Shown here: positions 1 through 9,134 of the stretch, in pieces
Numbering within the stretch: position 1 is the first letter of the stretch
How the letters are laid out: each line of letters opens with the position of its first letter
NCBI RefSeq assembly: GCF_947258525.1
Contig: NZ_CAMYIP010000049.1
Location: 1 to 64,000 of the forward strand
DNA from: an uncultured Eudoraea sp.
GTDB taxonomy: Bacteria; Bacteroidota; Bacteroidia; Flavobacteriales; Flavobacteriaceae
Direction: 5' to 3'
DNA length: 64,000 nucleotides
Notes under the pieces: model-generated
Databases searched by the model: none
Told to the model about the DNA's origin: nothing
What the model saw: only the letters and a program-made list of their open reading frames with translations
Program-made: the position numbers and the translations under genes

Positions 1-609
1 TAGTTTTGTTCCGAACATTAAATTAAATTGTTTAACATCTGTCCAGTTCTTTGACCCTGAAATGGGGCAAACTATTTGCAATTCTTCGATTAAGTTCTTT
101 ACATCCGCTAAATCTTCTGCTTCCAAAGATCGTCCTAAGCGTTTAAGTATACTTTGAGCCTTTTCCTGATAACCCAAAACTCGCGGATTAGTTGTCAGAA
201 ATTGAGCTTTATCAAATGATTCACCAAATCGCTTGGAAGCTTTATTAACTTCCTTATCAATTTTAGCCTCTATTTTGGCAACGTAATCCTCAACCAATAC
301 ATCTGCACGATATCTTTTTTTAGAATCTTTGTTATCTATAAGTGGATCATTAAATGCATCAACATGCCCGGATGCTTTCCAGGTAGTAGGGTGCATAAAT
401 ATCGCAGCATCTATGCCAACTATATTTTCATGCATCTGTACCATGGCTTTCCACCAGTATTCTTTTATGTTCTTTTTAAGTTCAGCTCCATTCTGAGTAT
501 AGTCATAAACTGCGCTCAATCCATCATATATTTCACTTGATTGCACCACATAGCCATATTCTTTCGCATGTGAGATTACCTTTTTAAAGATGTCTTCTTG
601 ATTTGCCAT
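1..609 (-). CDS. glyS: Glycine--tRNA ligase, N-terminal part (cut by window edge)
   Basis: Charges tRNA-Gly with glycine in the cytoplasm; this is the single-chain, eukaryote/archaea-like class II enzyme used by Bacteroidota. The visible 203 residues start MANQEDIFKKVISHAKEYG and include the family signature around YDYTQNGAELKKNIKEYWW and the segment IFMHPTTWKASGHVDAFNDP, followed by the charged insertion typical of the family (RADVLVEDYVAKIEAKIDKE). The gene continues past position 1, so catalytic motifs 2 and 3 and the anticodon-binding domain are not seen. ATG at 609 is the natural start. A TATTTTTG box lies only a few bases upstream (614-621), which would give almost no leader if used. 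The identification rests on recognition of the N-terminal signature and is firm. Confidence 0.93.
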   Translation of the reverse strand, partial: MANQEDIFKKVISHAKEYGYVVQSSEIYDGLSAVYDYTQNGAELKKNIKEYWWKAMVQMHENIVGIDAAIFMHPTTWKASGHVDAFNDPLIDNKDSKKRYRADVLVEDYVAKIEAKIDKEVNKASKRFGESFDKAQFLTTNPRVLGYQEKAQSILKRLGRSLEAEDLADVKNLIEELQIVCPISGSKNWTDVKQFNLMFGTKL

Positions 610-613
610 TTGG

Positions 614-621
614 CAAAAATA
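614..621 (-). promoter_or_regulatory. Possible -7 box (TATTTTTG) before glyS
   Basis: Matches the Bacteroidota consensus TAnnTTTG on the minus strand, but no TTG is seen at the usual 19-21 nt further upstream, and the box is so close to the ATG at 609 that the message would be nearly leaderless. Weak. Confidence 0.2.
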
Positions 622-685
622 GAATATTATCGCATTTATTATTTAAGAGATGGAAATAAAATGAAATAAGACTATGAAGTAAAGT

Positions 686-1582
686 TTATTTCAATTGAAA
701 TTCTGAAGATGACAGAAGTTTTTCATTTTCAAAAATATTTAGCGTATACCTGCCAGGTTCCAATGAACCTTCAGGAATCGTTATAAAATCGCATACGCTA
801 AGTTCATTCCCTGTGGATATAAGTTCTACCCTTTTACTGTAGACATTTCCATTTACTGAAATGATATTGGCATTATCCTCTATAACACTCATGTTTGGGC
901 CAAGAAACTGAAAGTATAAAACCTTTTCTTCGTTCCTGTCATTAGGATTACCCATTATTGTTACACATCCTCTGAGTTTTTCAATGGTGGAGGCTTTGGT
1001 AGTTTTAATTGGTTTTCCGCTTCGAAGTCTAAAACCACTTCCTTCAGAATTTTCCAATTTTAAATAGCTCTTAATTCGCAATTCCTTGCTAAGCTCTCTA
1101 TTTTTTTCACGCAATAAGGCTTCGGCTTCTGCCAAAGAACTGCTTTTTCCCCTTAATTCTTCAATCATTTTGCGAGTCTCCTCATATTTATCGGAGAGGA
1201 GCATATTATTGTATTTGAGGAAATTATTTTTGAGTTTAAGACTATCGTGCCTTACTTCTAATTCGCGAAGCTCTTTCCTATATTCCTTTAATTTAGCTAC
1301 GGTAAAGTTTAATCTACCCACCGAATCCAAAAGCTGCTGTACACGGTATCTTGAATCCTGCAATTCTATTTCGTTAACCTCGTTAAGTGCTGACAGTCGG
1401 TCTACTTCAGTCTTCATCAGGGTTAAATCTTTTACAAGCAGCCCTTTTTCATCTTCAAGATAGTTTATTTGAGTTCTGGATTGGGCATAACTATAGTAGA
1501 AAGCAATTAATATACCTATTATAACGGCAACTAATGCAGCAAGTATTATCTTATAGTTAAATTTATTATCTTGAATATCCAT
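686..1582 (-). CDS. Membrane-anchored coiled-coil protein, unknown function
   Basis: 298 residues. One hydrophobic segment at about residues 11-30 (KIILAALVAVIIGILIAFYY) makes an N-terminal membrane anchor, so the rest should lie outside the inner membrane. Residues 35-170 are rich in Leu/Glu/Lys heptads and predict a long coiled coil. The last 110 residues look like a compact beta domain ending in a segment resembling an Ig-like or bacterial-surface fold (EPGRYTLNIFENEKLLSSSEF). No catalytic motif is visible. It is transcribed away from comF and toward glyS, with 76 bp to the glyS ATG, so both may be on one transcript. Similar proteins are common and uncharacterised in Flavobacteriia; I do not recognise a named family. 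Confidence 0.75.
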   Translation of the reverse strand: MDIQDNKFNYKIILAALVAVIIGILIAFYYSYAQSRTQINYLEDEKGLLVKDLTLMKTEVDRLSALNEVNEIELQDSRYRVQQLLDSVGRLNFTVAKLKEYRKELRELEVRHDSLKLKNNFLKYNNMLLSDKYEETRKMIEELRGKSSSLAEAEALLREKNRELSKELRIKSYLKLENSEGSGFRLRSGKPIKTTKASTIEKLRGCVTIMGNPNDRNEEKVLYFQFLGPNMSVIEDNANIISVNGNVYSKRVELISTGNELSVCDFITIPEGSLEPGRYTLNIFENEKLLSSSEFQLK

Positions 1583-1622
1583 TCAGATAGGCTAAGTAAA
1601 TAAGATTAGGTTTAGTTAAGAT

Positions 1623-2327
1623 TTGTACTTTTCCAAGCTATCAAATATAATAAATGATATCAACACGGTACTTCTACCGAGGTTGTGTTTTGGATGTAAT
1701 GTTCAATTATATCGAGGAGAGCAGCTATTGTGTACACTTTGTCGGAACCAAATACCACTGACCGAATACAATTTTATTGAGCAAAATGCAGTGGATACAA
1801 TATTTTATGGCCGTATTGACATAAAAAAGGCCGCTGCTTTCCTTTTTTATTCAGATCAGGGGATTGTCAAAAATTTAATCCACTTTTTAAAATATAAAAA
1901 TCAACCTCAATTAGGTCAATTTTTAGGTGACTGGTATGGCCAGATTCTAAAAGAAAGAAACGCTCTAAACCATATTGATATTGTAATACCTGTTCCATTA
2001 CATAAAAATAAGCTTAAAAAGCGAGGTTATAACCAGGTTTCAGGCTTTGCAAAAAGAATTGCAGAGCACATTAATGCCAGTTATATGGAGAATATCCTTG
2101 TAAAGACCGCAAATACGAGGACTCAAACCAAGAAAAACCGGATTTACCGCTGGAGGGGTATGCCCGATCTTTATAAAGTGACTCATCCCGAGATTTTAAG
2201 CGACAAGAATGTATTATTGGTGGATGATGTGATTACGACCGGTGCTACCATCGAAACTTGCGCGCGGGCTATAAAAAAGGCAAAAGGTGTTAGTATTTCA
2301 GTTGCTGCGATGGCGGTTGTTCCTTAA
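1623..2327 (+). CDS. comF: ComF family phosphoribosyltransferase-like protein
   Basis: 234 residues. The N-terminus has a Cys4 zinc-ribbon pattern (CFGCNVQL ... CTLC, about residues 22-40). The C-terminal half is a type I phosphoribosyltransferase fold with the PRPP loop VLLVDDVITTGATIETC (about residues 197-213) and the conserved VPVPLHKNKLKKRGYNQ segment. Family members are needed for DNA uptake (ComFC/GntX type); the actual reaction is not established. TTG at 1623 is taken as start because an in-frame stop lies two codons upstream and no ATG precedes the zinc ribbon, and the resulting N-terminus fits the family. It is divergent from the coiled-coil gene. Confidence 0.88.
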   Translation: MYFSKLSNIINDINTVLLPRLCFGCNVQLYRGEQLLCTLCRNQIPLTEYNFIEQNAVDTIFYGRIDIKKAAAFLFYSDQGIVKNLIHFLKYKNQPQLGQFLGDWYGQILKERNALNHIDIVIPVPLHKNKLKKRGYNQVSGFAKRIAEHINASYMENILVKTANTRTQTKKNRIYRWRGMPDLYKVTHPEILSDKNVLLVDDVITTGATIETCARAIKKAKGVSISVAAMAVVP

Positions 2328-2376
2328 TTTCACAATTCTATAAATTAATTGTTTCTTTGCCTCATAGAATAATCAA

Positions 2377-3996
2377 ATGCCTCGAATACAGCGTATTTTA
2401 TCCTTCTTTTTCCTGATTGCAGTTGTCTTGGCGGTAATACAATGCGCCAGGAGAGGAACTCCAACCGGCGGACCAAAAGACACAACACCCCCGGTATTAA
2501 TAAAGGCAGATCCTGAAAACCTAACAACGGAATTCAAGGCTACAAAAATCAGGCTTTATTTTGATGAATATATCAAACTGGAAGATGTTCAGAATCAGTT
2601 AATAGTTTCTCCCCCATTAAAATATAATCCGGAAGTTTCTCCCCAAGGAGGGGCTAGCAAATTCGTAGAAATAATATTAAAAGATACTTTGTTAGAGAAT
2701 ACTACCTATACTTTAAATTTTGGACAAAGCATTGTGGATAATAATGAAGGTAATCCGAACAGCTTCTTAACTTATGTTTTTTCTACGGGTACGTATATTG
2801 ATTCATTAACTGTTTCTGGTGTTGTAAAAGATGCTTTCAATCTAAAAGCGGACGAATTTATTAGTGTAATGCTATATGAAATAGATACTGCATATACTGA
2901 TTCTACCATCTTTAATAAACCCCCCAATTATCTTACAAATACCTTAGACAGTACCACAATCTTCCAACTTAAATACCTCAAAGCGGGAAAATATGCGCTT
3001 TTTGCTATTAAGGATGAATCTAAAAACAACGTTTTCGATCAGAATATTGATAAAATAGGTTTTATTGAAGACACTGTGACGCTGCCTACAGACACTGTTT
3101 TTCTTCTTAATCTCTTTAAAGAAATCCCTAATTATAGTTTAAAGACGCCAAATTTTGCAGCCGCTAACAAAATTATTTTTGGCTATTCCGGGGGAGATGA
3201 AAAAATAGACGTAGCAGCTCTAACAGAATTACCGGACTCTGTTAGAACACTCGTAGTCAAAGAACCGGAAAAAGACACCCTTAACTATTGGTTTACGCCT
3301 TTTGAAATAGACTCAATTATTTTTAAAGTGACCAATGAAAGCCTGAAGAAAATTGACACATTTACAGTAAAAACGAGAAAGCTGGTTTCAGATTCTTTGA
3401 TGCTCATCCCCAGTCACCGAAATAAGCTAAATTTTGCAGATGAATTCCATATAACTACCAGCATACCTATAGTTAATATAGACACAACAAGGATTGCTAT
3501 TTTTAACAAGGATACAATAGAAGTTAATTTTGAAACACAAATAGATACTGCACTAAACCGGATATCAATGAAGTTTGAGAAAGAACCGGATGAGACCTAT
3601 TTTCTAAATTTGCTTCCTGATTTTGTGACGGACTTTTTTGGAGATACAAATGATACTATTAACTATAGATTATCTACAGGAGGTTATGCTGATTTTGGGA
3701 ATCTGCGCTTGAGTCTAGCAGGTGATATAACCTATCCAATTATTGTACAATTAACCGATGATAAAGGGGAATTGTACAGGGAAATATACGTAACGGAAGC
3801 AACAGACTTAGAATTTAATACCCTTGAGCCTGGAAATTATCTTATCCGGATTATTATTGACAAGAACGCGAACGGCAAATGGGATACAGGAAATTATTTA
3901 AGGAAGATTCAACCTGAAAAAGTTATCTATTACCCAACTGCTATTGAAATGCGGGCTAATTGGGAAAAAATTGAAACATTTACTGTTCTAGATTAA
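2377..3996 (+). CDS. Ig-like domain (SbsA-type, Big_5) lipoprotein
   Basis: 539 residues. The signal peptide ends in a lipobox (AVIQC, Cys at about residue 23), so the protein should be lipidated and anchored in the envelope. It is followed by the common Bacteroidota opening ARRGTPTGGPKDTTPPVL and a bacterial Ig-like domain (LRLYFDEYIKLED-like segment, YTLNFGQSIVDNNEGN). The rest is beta-rich, with a C-terminal stretch LEPGNYLIRIIIDKNANGKWDTGN resembling a calcium-binding/carboxypeptidase-like repeat. Function is not established. The 3' end overlaps the convergent nitrilase gene by 17 bp. Confidence 0.85.
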   Translation: MPRIQRILSFFFLIAVVLAVIQCARRGTPTGGPKDTTPPVLIKADPENLTTEFKATKIRLYFDEYIKLEDVQNQLIVSPPLKYNPEVSPQGGASKFVEIILKDTLLENTTYTLNFGQSIVDNNEGNPNSFLTYVFSTGTYIDSLTVSGVVKDAFNLKADEFISVMLYEIDTAYTDSTIFNKPPNYLTNTLDSTTIFQLKYLKAGKYALFAIKDESKNNVFDQNIDKIGFIEDTVTLPTDTVFLLNLFKEIPNYSLKTPNFAAANKIIFGYSGGDEKIDVAALTELPDSVRTLVVKEPEKDTLNYWFTPFEIDSIIFKVTNESLKKIDTFTVKTRKLVSDSLMLIPSHRNKLNFADEFHITTSIPIVNIDTTRIAIFNKDTIEVNFETQIDTALNRISMKFEKEPDETYFLNLLPDFVTDFFGDTNDTINYRLSTGGYADFGNLRLSLAGDITYPIIVQLTDDKGELYREIYVTEATDLEFNTLEPGNYLIRIIIDKNANGKWDTGNYLRKIQPEKVIYYPTAIEMRANWEKIETFTVLD

Positions 3997-4756
3997 AATG
4001 ATCTCTATCATCCAAAAATTTAAATTGAGCCCTTAAATCTTCCAGTTTTTGCAGGCTTAAAGATGCATAGAGTACCTCATCGTTTCCGGAGAAAACAATC
4101 TGATTGCCCATAGGGTCATATATGGCTGAATGACCCGGATATCTATGTGCATTATTATCCTCACCCAATCTATTAACCCCAATACAATAACTCATATTTT
4201 CTATGGCCCTGGCTTTTAATAAAGTATCCCAGGCTTCAATTCTGGGTTCAGGCCAATTGGCTACAAAAATTAAAAGGTCATAATCTCCTTTATATCTAGA
4301 CCATACAGGGAATCGAAGATCATAGCATATCAGAGGACAAATCCGGAATCCTTTATATGAGAATACTAATCTATTTGTACCTGAATCATATACTTCATCT
4401 TCCCCGGCAAAGGTAAATGTATGTTTTTTATCATAGGTCCTGGTCGTGCCATCAGGATGTATAAAAAAAAGTCTGTTTGAATACTTATTCTTTTTCTTAA
4501 AAGAAATGCTTCCTAGCAAAGCAATATTCCTTTCTCTGGCTATTTCCTTCATCCATTTTACCGTAATTTCTCCCTCCCGAGCATCGACTATTTCCGGGTT
4601 CATTGTAAATCCGGTTGTAAACATTTCAGGCAAAACAATAATATCCGTATCGCTTGGAATCTCTTTGATCTTTTTGGAAAACATATTTCTATTTTCCGGA
4701 GGATTCTCCCATATCAATTCGGTCTGTATCAACGCTACTTTTAGCTTACTTTGCAT
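3980..4756 (-). CDS. Carbon-nitrogen hydrolase, omega-amidase (YafV/Nit2) type
   Basis: Nitrilase-superfamily enzyme, about 258 residues. The Glu-Lys-Cys triad is visible: Glu in VLPEMFTTGF (about residue 43), Lys in TYDKKHTFTF, and Cys in ICYDLRFPVWSR. YafV/Nit2-like members hydrolyse alpha-ketoglutaramate or alpha-keto-succinamate and repair deaminated glutathione; the specific substrate here is inferred from the PEMFTTGFTM and CYDLRFP signatures. ATG at 4756 (MQSKLKVALIQTELIWENP) is preferred over the GTG at 4765. The ankyrin gene ends 12 bp upstream, indicating a two-gene operon. Confidence 0.9.
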   Translation of the reverse strand: MQSKLKVALIQTELIWENPPENRNMFSKKIKEIPSDTDIIVLPEMFTTGFTMNPEIVDAREGEITVKWMKEIARERNIALLGSISFKKKNKYSNRLFFIHPDGTTRTYDKKHTFTFAGEDEVYDSGTNRLVFSYKGFRICPLICYDLRFPVWSRYKGDYDLLIFVANWPEPRIEAWDTLLKARAIENMSYCIGVNRLGEDNNAHRYPGHSAIYDPMGNQIVFSGNDEVLYASLSLQKLEDLRAQFKFLDDRDHFNLEQ

Positions 4757-4768
4757 AAGAATCACAAA

Positions 4769-5251
4769 TTATCCATTCTTTTCCAGAAGGGCTATCAAGT
4801 CCGAAAATCCTTGCATTCTGGCATGGTCCAGAGCTGTTATTCCCCGGGCATCTTTAACAGTTGTATCTGCACCAAATTCTAATAGTAGCTTCGCTAATTC
4901 TACTCTGTTAAATGTAGCCGCATAAATAAGGCAGGTGCCTCCTAAGGCATTTCTCTCATTTACGTTCGCTCCTCTGTTTATTAGATCCTTAGCTATTTCT
5001 ACTAAGCCTTTAAAACTGGTTCCCATTAACGCTGTATTGCCTGAAGCGTCTTTATCATCAATATTTGCCCCTTGCTCCAGCAGGAAATTTGCAATCTTTC
5101 TATGATCGTAGTAAGTTGCAAGAATTAAAGGGGTAGACCCTCTCTGGTCTACAGAATTTACGAGGGCAGGTAATTCTGAAGTCAAATTCTTAACGGCTTC
5201 TATGTTGCCATTTCTTATTTCATTAAAAAAAGCGGCTATTCTATCTTCCAT
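4769..5251 (-). CDS. Ankyrin repeat protein
   Basis: 160 residues made almost wholly of four ankyrin repeats (GSTPLILATYYDHRKIANFLLEQ, GNTALMGTSFKGLVEIAKDL, GGTCLIYAATFNRVELAKLL, GITALDHARMQGFSDLIALL). No signal peptide is seen, so it is probably cytoplasmic and acts by protein binding. Ankyrin proteins of this size often accompany catalases or peroxidases; here the partner is the downstream nitrilase, 12 bp away, and a functional link is only inferred. Confidence 0.88.
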   Translation of the reverse strand: MEDRIAAFFNEIRNGNIEAVKNLTSELPALVNSVDQRGSTPLILATYYDHRKIANFLLEQGANIDDKDASGNTALMGTSFKGLVEIAKDLINRGANVNERNALGGTCLIYAATFNRVELAKLLLEFGADTTVKDARGITALDHARMQGFSDLIALLEKNG

Positions 5252-5389
5252 AAGAAATAAATGTATAAAAAAAATATCACTATAGGGATCTTATTATGGT
5301 GTATAAGAAACAGTTTAAAAATGACTCTTAAAATGGCCAACATGCCCTTTTTGTTATTTGTACCAGAGCATTGAGGTACATGAATATTA

Positions 5390-7294
5390 TTGAAAGATGT
5401 ATTATATGATATACTTTTAAGGTATTTTCTTACGTTATACCAATTAAACCTAACTTTAAAACCAATAAATCACTTGGAATCACTTGTAATATCTTCTTTT
5501 ATTAAAGATTATCCTGCTTCTGTAGTTATTGTAAATCGTGAACTGGAAATTATTGACCATTCTGAGCTTTGGTTAAAGGAATTGCAGAATATTAACCAGA
5601 GTCCAATTGGAGTTTCCATCTATAATATAATCAACTACACTTCCGAGGAATTTTTAAAATGTTGTGAAGAATGTCTGCAAAGAGGGGAAATAACGAAGGT
5701 TATTCAAAAATTGAATCCTCTTGAGGAAAAGACACGATGGCTGGAATGGACCATATCGCCATGGAAAGAGAATCACGACAAGATCAATGGCCTGATCATA
5801 ATAAAAAATGATATCACCGAAACCAAAAGAAAAGAAGAGCTTTTGCTGAAAGCCAAAAGTATTGCACGAATAGGAGGATGGGAAGTAGATTTAGTGGCTA
5901 ATACGATGTACTGGACAGAAGTAACTAAGGAAATTCATGAAGTGCCTATGGATTTCATTCCTAATTTAGAAGAAGGTATTAATTTTTATAAAGAAGGTGT
6001 TGACCGTAATAAAATAACCAGTCTGGTAAGTGATGCTATAAAAGATGGCGTGCCGTGGGATAAAGAGTTACGAATTATAACTGCCAAGGGTAGAGAATTA
6101 TGGGTGAGGGCAAAAGGAGAAGTAGAGATAGTAAATAACAAAGTAGTTCGCATGTATGGTACTTTCCAGGATATTGATGAAAAAAAGAGAGTAGAATTAA
6201 AATGCGAGGAAGTCTCCGACAGGTTGTTAATTGCTACAAAAGTTGCCTCCATAGGTATCTGGGATTACGACATGGTTGAAAACAAACTGTTATGGGATGA
6301 TAATATGTATTCACTGTACAGGGTCAAAAAAGAGGATTTCAGTGGGGTTGTTGAAGCATGGGAATCTTCTGTTCATCCTGAAGATATAAAGTCTGCACAG
6401 GAAGAATTAGATCTTGCAATAAAGGGTGAAATAGAATTTAATACCGAATTCAGAGTGGTATGGCCAAATGGTGAAGTCAGATATATTAAAGCAATAGGTC
6501 ATGTTATCAGAGATTCTAAAGGAAATGCTGTCAAAATGATTGGAGCCAATTGGGATTTCTCCAAGGATAAAAAAGCTGAAAAAAAATTAAAAGATCTTCT
6601 CGATATCACCAGCGAGCAAAATAATAGTTTAACGAATTTTGCTCATATTGTATCTCATAACCTAAGGTCTCATTCCAGTAATTTATCTATGCTTACTGGG
6701 TTTTTCTCTGAGGAAAAAGATAAAGAAGAAAAGAACAGGCTTATAAAAATGTTGTGCGAGGCTTCTGAAAGTTTAGACGAAACCGTGCAGCATTTAACGG
6801 AGGTGGTTCAGGTTAAAACGGAGGCTATTGATAAAATGCGTACTGTAAATTTATATGAGGCCATATTAGGTGTTAAGAAAAATCTTGCTGTCCTCCTAAA
6901 AGAAAAAGATACAACTTGTAAAATAGACGTAAGTAAAAATCTTCAAATAAATGCTATTCCCGCTTACATGGATAGTATCCTTTTGAATTTGTTTACGAAC
7001 AGCCTAAAATATAGTTCTCCAAAAAGACCTCTTATCATTAAAATAAGTGCCACAAGAAAAGGCCCGTATATCAAAGTTGACTTTTGCGACAACGGACTGG
7101 GAATAGATCTTGACAGGCATGGTGATAAAATTTTTGGCATGTACAAAACCTTTCATAGGCATGAAGATGCGAAAGGAATAGGGCTTTTTATTACTAAAAA
7201 TCAAATTGAATCCATGAATGGTAAAATTGAAGTGGATAGCCAGATAGATAAAGGTGCTACATTCCGATTGTATTTTGAGGCTATTGACAATTAA
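5390..7294 (+). CDS. PAS-domain sensor histidine kinase
   Basis: 634 residues with no membrane segment, so a soluble sensor. Three PAS-type domains occur at about residues 40-150, 155-270 (starting near ARIGGWEVDL) and 280-395 (starting near VASIGIWDYD, with PAC-like WPNGEVRYIKAIG). The dimerisation helix carries the phospho-accepting His at about residue 423 (IVSHNLRSH, the Bacteroidota form of the H box). The ATPase domain has the N box (LFTNSLKYSS), G1 (DNGLGID) and G2 (KGIGLFITK). Start is uncertain: TTG at 5390 is the first option; TTG at 5474 (ESLVISSFIKDYPAS) would still keep all PAS domains; no ATG is available. It is followed 11 bp later by a lone receiver and is very likely its partner. 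Confidence 0.9.
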   Translation: MKDVLYDILLRYFLTLYQLNLTLKPINHLESLVISSFIKDYPASVVIVNRELEIIDHSELWLKELQNINQSPIGVSIYNIINYTSEEFLKCCEECLQRGEITKVIQKLNPLEEKTRWLEWTISPWKENHDKINGLIIIKNDITETKRKEELLLKAKSIARIGGWEVDLVANTMYWTEVTKEIHEVPMDFIPNLEEGINFYKEGVDRNKITSLVSDAIKDGVPWDKELRIITAKGRELWVRAKGEVEIVNNKVVRMYGTFQDIDEKKRVELKCEEVSDRLLIATKVASIGIWDYDMVENKLLWDDNMYSLYRVKKEDFSGVVEAWESSVHPEDIKSAQEELDLAIKGEIEFNTEFRVVWPNGEVRYIKAIGHVIRDSKGNAVKMIGANWDFSKDKKAEKKLKDLLDITSEQNNSLTNFAHIVSHNLRSHSSNLSMLTGFFSEEKDKEEKNRLIKMLCEASESLDETVQHLTEVVQVKTEAIDKMRTVNLYEAILGVKKNLAVLLKEKDTTCKIDVSKNLQINAIPAYMDSILLNLFTNSLKYSSPKRPLIIKISATRKGPYIKVDFCDNGLGIDLDRHGDKIFGMYKTFHRHEDAKGIGLFITKNQIESMNGKIEVDSQIDKGATFRLYFEAIDN

Positions 7295-7305
7295 TCCTAA
7301 TAATA

Positions 7306-7710
7306 ATGAAGAACTTGAAAGATGTTTGTATAATTGATGATGATCATATATTTATTTATGGGATTAAACGTCTTATGAAGGAAGTGAATTTTGGCGAAGA
7401 TATTCTCGTGTATGAAAATGGAAAGGAAGCCCTGAATGGCCTTAGGCTTCATTTGGAAGCCGGAAATAAATTACCCTCAATTATCTTTTTAGATTTAAAT
7501 ATGCCTATTATGAATGGCTGGGACTTTCTGAATGATTTTTGTAAAATTGATGCCTCAGAATTAAATGATACGGTAGTATATATTATAAGTTCTTCAGTCG
7601 ATCCGAGAGATCTGGTGCGCATAAAAAGCTATCCAATTGTAAAAGACTATATTCTTAAACCTGTGACTGTTAATGATCTGGAAGTTATTCAGAAAGAAAA
7701 AGTTGCATAA
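7306..7710 (+). CDS. Single-domain response regulator (CheY-like receiver)
   Basis: 134 residues, receiver domain only. Acidic pocket VCIIDDDHIF, phospho-acceptor Asp in IIFLDLNMPIMNGW (about residue 66), switch Ser in IISSSVDPRD and Lys in DYILKPV. There is no output domain, so it probably relays phosphate or acts by protein contact. It is 11 bp downstream of the PAS kinase, its likely cognate. This kinase-receiver pair architecture (Rcp1-like) is common in Bacteroidota. Confidence 0.92.
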   Translation: MKNLKDVCIIDDDHIFIYGIKRLMKEVNFGEDILVYENGKEALNGLRLHLEAGNKLPSIIFLDLNMPIMNGWDFLNDFCKIDASELNDTVVYIISSSVDPRDLVRIKSYPIVKDYILKPVTVNDLEVIQKEKVA

Positions 7711-7720
7711 ATCTTACAAA

Positions 7721-9094
7721 TCAGCGGATTCCCGGTGAAAAATCTTCAGGTGCATTCTGTGGTAAATTTAATGTTTCAGAACCTCCCGAATCATTGTAAA
7801 TAGTCCATTCACTAAAAGTAAAGACCGGATTTCCCCTCACAATATTTTCATTTCTTTCAGCTTTTCCATCTTCAAATTCATGATTTGTTCCGGAACCGTC
7901 TTCCCCAATAAGTCCGAAGATATCTATTGCAGTGCCAAATGGATCTATTAGTACTATATTATCATCCCCATTGGAGTCAGCCGGGCTATTACTTCCCGTT
8001 TCAACATCGGGAGGAAACCCGTAAACGCTCTCAAATTCGGTGGCATTGGGCGAGAAAACCAAAGTATTCTTTGATTCGACTACTATCCCCGAAAGGTCAA
8101 TTTCTGATCCTGAAGTAATATTTTCATTGGTATATCTTATCAAATTCCAACCATCTAATTGGAGTTGATCGTTACCTGCGTTATAAAGTTCAATAAATCG
8201 AGCTTCTGAATTATTATTAGGATCCGCTATCTCAGAAATTAATATCTCATCAGACGTCATAAAGACTTTTGTGTCTTCACAACGTTCTCTGCTCATATCC
8301 ATATCAATTAATCCGCGAATGATTAATTGATAATCATTATTTTCTCTGTAAAGAACCGCAGTTACAGATCCATTCCCAGAAGGCAGTATTTCATCCTGAA
8401 AATCAGAATAACCACTATTCAATAATTCAATCATACTACCAGTACAATTAGTAAGATTCCTTATCGTCTCCTCCTCAGGAAGGGCATACCTAAGGTTTTG
8501 TTCTTCTGCTATTACCTCCAGACTTTGAAGTTCTACCAAAGTGCTCACTAAATCTGCGTTAAGTTCTTGTATCGAGGTAATTGTCGGAACTATTTTACTA
8601 ACAGGTTCGCATGAAATAAGCAGATGATCTTTTACTGCAAGCGCCGGCAACCTTCCAATACTTAATTTTCCAAAAGAAGTGAATACCCCTCCAAGTTTGT
8701 AAACACCTTTGCTTTTGCCTAAATAAAGTCCTTTAAGTTTAATATAGACTTTACTTCCTATTTTGTAGAATAAATAGGAATCCCTAAGATCTATTTCTAT
8801 TTGGAAGCCTGAAGTTGGGCTTGTCGGAGCATCTTGTATATGAATTGTACTAAAAAAATTTCCATCCTGATCTGATGATATAACATAACCGGCAATTACA
8901 AAATCTTCCTGTATTTGTATAACGTCTCCCTGAAATAAATTTTTGACTTCATTAAAAGTAATATTTGCTATTAATTCATCGTTACAAGGAGTTTCCGGGT
9001 TTTTAAATTCCGAATCCTTAACGCAACTGAAAATGAGCAGAAAAAAACAGTACTTAACTAAAAAACCTGTTTTACATCTCTTACCCTTTTTCAT
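7721..9094 (-). CDS. DUF5689 and lamin-tail domain lipoprotein
   Basis: About 457 residues from the ATG at 9094 (an upstream in-frame TTG at 9115 is less likely). Signal peptide with lipobox LIFSC puts it in the envelope. Residues 30-265 form a DUF5689/OB-like domain (FVIAGYVISSDQDGNFF, IHIQDAPTSPTSGFQIEI); the C-terminal 150 residues are a lamin-tail domain (ILISEIADPNNNSEARFIEL, GWNLIRYTN). Lamin-tail domains are frequent in extracellular nucleases and cell-surface proteins. It lies 40 bp after the TonB-dependent receptor stop and is probably cotranscribed, suggesting it is the surface lipoprotein partner of that receptor. Confidence 0.88.
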   Translation of the reverse strand: MKKGKRCKTGFLVKYCFFLLIFSCVKDSEFKNPETPCNDELIANITFNEVKNLFQGDVIQIQEDFVIAGYVISSDQDGNFFSTIHIQDAPTSPTSGFQIEIDLRDSYLFYKIGSKVYIKLKGLYLGKSKGVYKLGGVFTSFGKLSIGRLPALAVKDHLLISCEPVSKIVPTITSIQELNADLVSTLVELQSLEVIAEEQNLRYALPEEETIRNLTNCTGSMIELLNSGYSDFQDEILPSGNGSVTAVLYRENNDYQLIIRGLIDMDMSRERCEDTKVFMTSDEILISEIADPNNNSEARFIELYNAGNDQLQLDGWNLIRYTNENITSGSEIDLSGIVVESKNTLVFSPNATEFESVYGFPPDVETGSNSPADSNGDDNIVLIDPFGTAIDIFGLIGEDGSGTNHEFEDGKAERNENIVRGNPVFTFSEWTIYNDSGGSETLNLPQNAPEDFSPGIR

Positions 9095-9134
9095 TTTAAC
9101 AATTATTATAGTCAATTTTTTATTCTATTGTATT

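Noticed and set aside
1086..1463. 125-codon plus-strand frame opposite the coiled-coil gene
   Set aside because: Low-complexity Ser/Leu-rich translation; it is the complement of the Glu/Lys heptads in the real gene.
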